Below the pieces are notes generated by a model. The model had not been told where the DNA came from, ran no database searches, and was given only the letters and a program-made list of their open reading frames with translations. Below, one piece after another: positions 60,890 to 64,000 of a stretch of DNA of 64,000 bases; the stretch's first letter is position 1, and the number at the start of each line of letters is the position of its first letter. The stretch comes from Pseudomonas sp. BSw22131 (GTDB lineage: Bacteria; Pseudomonadota; Gammaproteobacteria; Pseudomonadales; Pseudomonadaceae): the NCBI RefSeq assembly GCF_026810445.1, contig NZ_CP113949.1, forward strand, positions 5,675,291 to 5,739,290. Direction: 5' to 3'. The position numbers and the translations under genes were made by a program.

Positions 60890-62428
60890 TTAAGTCGTCA
60901 GTGTACGCAGCAGGTTCTTATAGTCCTCGCGAATATCCGCGTCGGATTCTTTGAGTTCGTTGATCTTGCGGCAAGCGTGAAGAACTGTGGTGTGGTCGCG
61001 CCCGCCAAACACGTCGCCGATCTCCGGCAGACTGTGGTTGGTAAGTTCTTTGGATAGCGCCATCGCCACCTGCCGAGGTCTAGCGACAGACCTGGAACGA
61101 CGCTTGGACAGCAAGTCGGATATTTTGATCTTGTAGTACTCAGCAACGGTGCGCTGGATGTTATCCACACTGACCAGTTTGTCTTGGAGCGCCAGAAGAT
61201 CTTTCAACGACTCGCGAATAAGCTCGATAGTGATGTCGCGTCCCATGAAGTGGGAGTGAGCAATGACGCGCTTGAGCGCACCTTCCAGTTCCCGGACGTT
61301 GGAGCGAATGCGCTGTGCGATAAAAAAGGCCGCATCGTGAGGCAGGTCAACCTTTGCCTGATCAGCTTTCTTCATAAGAATAGCGACACGCGTCTCAAGC
61401 TCAGGCGGCTCGACTGCAACGGTGAGGCCCCATCCAAAACGAGACTTGAGCCTCTCTTCGAGTCCTTCAATCTCTTTCGGATAACGGTCACTGGTGAGGA
61501 TGACTTGCTGGCCACCTTCAAGCAGGGCGTTGAAGGTGTGGAAGAACTCCTCCTGAGAACGCTCTTTACGCGCAAAGAACTGAATATCGTCAATCAGCAG
61601 GGCGTCAACGGATCGGTAAAAGCGCTTGAACTCGTTGATCGCATTCAGCTGCAGAGCCTTGACCATGTCTGCGACAAAACGCTCAGAGTGAAGATAGACA
61701 ACCTTGGCGTTAGGGTTTTTCTTTAGCAGGTGGTTACCCACAGCATGCATCAAGTGGGTCTTACCCAAACCTACGCCGCCGTAAAGAAACAGCGGGTTGT
61801 ACCCGTGTTTCGGGTTATCAGCGACCTGCCAGGCTGCTGCACGCGCTAACTGGTTGGATTTACCTTCGACAAAATTCTCGAATGTAAAGGTCCGGTTTAA
61901 GTAACTGGTGTGCTTCAACGCGCCTTCTACCTGCACGTTACGCTGCTCAGCGCGAGCTGGCGCCTGCTGTGAACTGGCCCCTGCCATTGGATCAAAGCTG
62001 GCTCTGGAAGGCTCGTCATCAACACTCAAAACGTTTTGTGCTGGAGCGGGGGCAGGCCTCGCTGAAACCAATTGCGTGACGGGGGCAATCGCTCCATGAC
62101 TGTTGATCGCTGCCTGCGCTGCTTGTGAAGCGGCTGCGGCCAGTGGGGCGTTCGGTGCAGCGCGAGGAGCAGAGCTGCGCTTGCTACCTATTAATAAGGA
62201 AAGGGCGGGCGCTATACCCTGCCCGTGCTCGCCGAGCAATTCGAGCAATCGACTCAGGTATTTTTCATTTACCCAATCGAGGACAAAACGGTTTGGCGCA
62301 TAGACACGCAACTCGTCGCCTTCGGCTTCGACCTGTAGCGGACGGATCCAGGTGTTGAATTGCTGGGCAGGCAGCTCGTCGCGCAAGAGTTCCACGCACT
62401 GCTGCCAAAGTTCCACTGACACGGACAT
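60890..62428 (-). CDS. dnaA: Chromosomal replication initiator DnaA
   Basis: A 512-residue initiator with domain I (1-80), a long Ala/Pro-rich linker domain II (about 85-175), AAA+ domain III with Walker A GGVGLGKT (217-224), and domain IV ending with the DnaA-box-binding signature [14 protein letters not shown] ... [11 protein letters not shown]. An exact DnaA box lies inside the gene at 61161-61169, and oriC lies directly upstream. Confidence 0.98.
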   Translation of the reverse strand: MSVSVELWQQCVELLRDELPAQQFNTWIRPLQVEAEGDELRVYAPNRFVLDWVNEKYLSRLLELLGEHGQGIAPALSLLIGSKRSSAPRAAPNAPLAAAASQAAQAAINSHGAIAPVTQLVSARPAPAPAQNVLSVDDEPSRASFDPMAGASSQQAPARAEQRNVQVEGALKHTSYLNRTFTFENFVEGKSNQLARAAAWQVADNPKHGYNPLFLYGGVGLGKTHLMHAVGNHLLKKNPNAKVVYLHSERFVADMVKALQLNAINEFKRFYRSVDALLIDDIQFFARKERSQEEFFHTFNALLEGGQQVILTSDRYPKEIEGLEERLKSRFGWGLTVAVEPPELETRVAILMKKADQAKVDLPHDAAFFIAQRIRSNVRELEGALKRVIAHSHFMGRDITIELIRESLKDLLALQDKLVSVDNIQRTVAEYYKIKISDLLSKRRSRSVARPRQVAMALSKELTNHSLPEIGDVFGGRDHTTVLHACRKINELKESDADIREDYKNLLRTLTT

Positions 62429-62906
62429 CCCCTAAGTCAAAAGCCGGTGAGGCAAAATCAAGCGACCATTGTAGCGACCGGACGCAGACTTATCCACATG
62501 TAGGTTGCGTCCAAGTAGCTATGAATCGGGGTTAGACAGTAAAAAAAATCGACCAACGGCCTGCGTATGAGCCCTGTGGATAAGCCACTATCAGCTAAGG
62601 GGATAAGCATCACCTAAAACCTGTGCACAAGTAGGCTGTGGATAACTAGTGCTTTCATGCACAGGTTTTCCGACACCGCAGCACAGTCAGCGCACTGCTT
62701 TTGGACAACCTTTCTTTCCTCTGTACACTTTGTATTTTAAGGCCTGTAGAGCTTTATCCACAGAAAACAGCTTGTATAGCTTCTATAAGCATTACAAAAA
62801 AGCTTTAAATACTCTCCTTCTTTATTTTTATATCTATGTCCGAGCTCAAGGAAGTCAGTGGGGCACAAACAGCTTTTGGATGAAGGAGAAGTAAATGAAG
62901 GAAACT
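62429..62906. other. Chromosomal origin oriC
   Basis: The gap between dnaA and rpmH. Exact DnaA boxes (TTATCCACA) are at 62490-62498 (+), 62575-62583 (-), 62637-62645 (-) and 62754-62762 (+); TTGTGCACA at 62622-62630 (-) is a one-mismatch candidate. From 62763 to about 62845 the sequence is strongly AT-rich (TTTAAATACTC, TTTATTTTTATATC), a likely unwinding element, next to the last box. Runs of A (62541-62548) add curvature. Small open frames across it are not coding. Confidence 0.93.
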
Positions 62907-62917
62907 CTGGTTGGAAA

Positions 62918-62946
62918 TTGACCTGAGGGCACGCTTTCTCTAGAAT
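62918..62946 (+). promoter_or_regulatory. Sigma-70 promoter of rpmH
   Basis: TTGACC at 62918-62923 and TAGAAT at 62941-62946 are spaced exactly 17 bases apart, about 60 bases before the rpmH ATG. It should drive rpmH-rnpA-yidD-yidC. Confidence 0.8.
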
Positions 62947-63006
62947 CCCCGGTCTCTTAAAACGGGGGCCATTCCGGCCCGTTGTGGACGAACCAGGTAA
63001 CACGCC

Positions 63007-63141
63007 ATGAAACGTACTTTCCAACCCAGCACTATCAAGCGCGCCCGCACCCACGGTTTCCGTGCACGTATGGCCACCAAAAACGGCCGTGCAGTCCTGT
63101 CGCGTCGTCGCGCCAAAGGCCGTAAGCGTCTGGCAGTTTGA
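63007..63141 (+). CDS. rpmH: 50S ribosomal protein L34
   Basis: A 44-residue, very basic ribosomal protein beginning [20 protein letters not shown] and ending GRKRLAV, complete and typical. It is first in the rpmH-rnpA-yidD-yidC cluster beside the origin. Confidence 0.98.
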
Positions 63142-63154
63142 TAAATCGGCACAG

Positions 63155-63559
63155 GTGGTGAGTCAGGACTTCAGCCGGGAAAAGCGTTTGCTGACACCGC
63201 GGCATTTCAAGGCAGTCTTTGACTCCCCCACCGGCAAGGTTCCGGGGAAAAATCTCCTGCTCCTTGTCCGCAACAACGATCTTGATCACCCCCGACTAGG
63301 GTTGGTAATCGGGAAAAAGAGCGTAAAGCTCTCGGTTGAGCGCAATCGTTTGAAACGCCTCATGCGCGAATCGTTTCGCCAACACCAAGACAGTTTGGTC
63401 GGTTGGGATATCGTGGTTGTCGCGCGCAAAGGTTTGGGTGACATTGAAAACCCCGAATTGATTCAGCACTTCGGCAAGCTCTGGAAACGTCTGGCGCGCA
63501 GCCGGCCGACTTCAGAAGCTAAAACCGAAACTGCGGGGGTAGATAGTCCTGATGCGTAA
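63155..63559 (+). CDS. rnpA: Ribonuclease P protein component
   Basis: Protein subunit of RNase P, which trims the 5' ends of pre-tRNAs. About 134 residues, with the RNA-binding [13 protein letters not shown] motif (residues about 63-75). The start is one of two adjacent GTG codons (63155 or 63158), chosen by match to pseudomonad RnpA ([13 protein letters not shown]); the longer open frame overlaps rpmH. Its end overlaps yidD by eight bases. Confidence 0.94.
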   Translation: MVSQDFSREKRLLTPRHFKAVFDSPTGKVPGKNLLLLVRNNDLDHPRLGLVIGKKSVKLSVERNRLKRLMRESFRQHQDSLVGWDIVVVARKGLGDIENPELIQHFGKLWKRLARSRPTSEAKTETAGVDSPDA

Positions 63560-63797
63560 GCTGGCGCTCGTTCCGATCCAGTTTTACCGTTATGCCATTA
63601 GCCCACTGATGGCAAATCACTGTCGTTTTTACCCCAGCTGCTCCTGCTACGCGTATGAAGCCATAGAAAATCATGGCTTGTTACGCGGTGGCTGGCTGAC
63701 CTTACGTCGCTTAGGTCGCTGTCATCCGTGGAATCCCGGTGGTTATGACCCGGTTCCATCAGATCCCACCTCCCGTTCCTCTTCGATGGCCGAGTAA
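63552..63797 (+). CDS. yidD: Membrane protein insertion efficiency factor YidD
   Basis: An 81-residue small protein with the family core [23 protein letters not shown], cut here as [11 protein letters not shown] and [11 protein letters not shown], then [27 protein letters not shown]. It supports YidC-dependent membrane protein insertion. It overlaps rnpA and precedes yidC by two bases. Confidence 0.95.
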   Translation: MRKLALVPIQFYRYAISPLMANHCRFYPSCSCYAYEAIENHGLLRGGWLTLRRLGRCHPWNPGGYDPVPSDPTSRSSSMAE

Positions 63798-63799
63798 TC

Positions 63800-64000
63800 A
63801 TGGATATTAAACGCACAATCCTGATCGTCGCCCTGGCAATCGTGTCCTACGTCATGGTCCTGAAATGGAACCAGGACTACGGCCAGGCTGCTTTGCCGAC
63901 TCAGAATGTTGCCGCTAACACAAATACCTCAGCGCTGCCGGACACCCCGCCGGGTACAAACGCTTCAGCAAATGCTGATGTGCCAAGTGCAACGGGTGAG
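63800..64000 (+). CDS. yidC: Membrane protein insertase YidC (5' part only)
   Basis: The first 67 codons of YidC, cut by the window end. It begins MDIKRTILIVALAIVSYVMV, the N-terminal transmembrane helix, then KWNQDYG and a low-complexity periplasmic linker. The position after yidD is invariant in gamma-proteobacteria. Confidence 0.95.
   Translation, partial: MDIKRTILIVALAIVSYVMVLKWNQDYGQAALPTQNVAANTNTSALPDTPPGTNASANADVPSATGE

Noticed and set aside
62649..62894. An 81-codon frame inside oriC
   Set aside because: It crosses a DnaA box and the AT-rich unwinding element and its product has no protein-like pattern.

Overview
The window is chromosomal DNA of a Pseudomonas, most like the P. syringae/P. 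fluorescens lineages (inferred from gene content; species not assigned). It reaches the replication origin at its right end. Gene order around the origin is yidC-yidD-rnpA-rpmH / oriC / dnaA-dnaN-recF-gyrB, in the reverse of the usual database orientation. Moving left, it follows the order I recall from P. aeruginosa PAO1: plsC, gmhB, glyS, glyQ, tag, an acyltransferase, trkA, rsmB, fmt, def, a LysM gene, dprA, tsaC, qor, hemF, aroE, betC, trpA/B/I, osmC, prlC and the PA0069-type radical SAM gene.

Layout. 1-6.3 kb: end of the zinc permease gene znuB, a lipoprotein, catalase katE, and the methionine importer metNIQ. 6.3-10.5 kb: a SCO1-type copper protein, an unknown gene, and a beta carbonic anhydrase followed by a SulP transporter. 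10.8-14 kb: a radical SAM gene with a LexA box, then a low-GC secreted PI-PLC-like gene behind a near-perfect 21-bp palindrome. 14-22.7 kb: yheV-prlC, gamma carbonic anhydrase-like gene, HAD phosphatase, lipoproteins, two DUF1161 paralogues, OsmC, a flavin monooxygenase, dodecin and a DUF883 protein. 22.7-25.8 kb: trpI divergent from trpBA. 25.9-30.4 kb: a CigR/RcnB-like protein, a small dioxygenase-like protein, and a choline-O-sulfate unit (LysR regulator, betC, choline-binding protein). 30.5-47.1 kb: mostly housekeeping genes for translation, tRNA modification, haem, shikimate, potassium uptake and lipid A/phospholipid synthesis.

47.1-56.2 kb is an accessory block between plsC and gyrB, genes that I recall as neighbours in PAO1. 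It holds an MFS exporter, a large glycoside hydrolase gene interrupted by one in-frame TGA, a GAF/degenerate-GGDEF/EAL protein, a 15-bp inverted-repeat pair in gene-free DNA, an AraC regulator with a short-chain dehydrogenase, and a frameshifted IS66 transposase remnant.

62.4-63.0 kb is oriC, with four exact DnaA boxes (TTATCCACA) and an AT-rich stretch. Ten more exact copies lie between 29.4 and 61.2 kb, while I saw none in the first 29 kb.

Paired REP-like repeats (TGTAGGAGCG...CGCTCCTACA type) fill several intergenic gaps. I see no tRNA, rRNA, CRISPR array, prophage or obvious defence system. I found no clear wholly new system. The best leads are the interrupted glycoside hydrolase, the operator-like palindrome with the PI-PLC gene, and the DnaA-box distribution.
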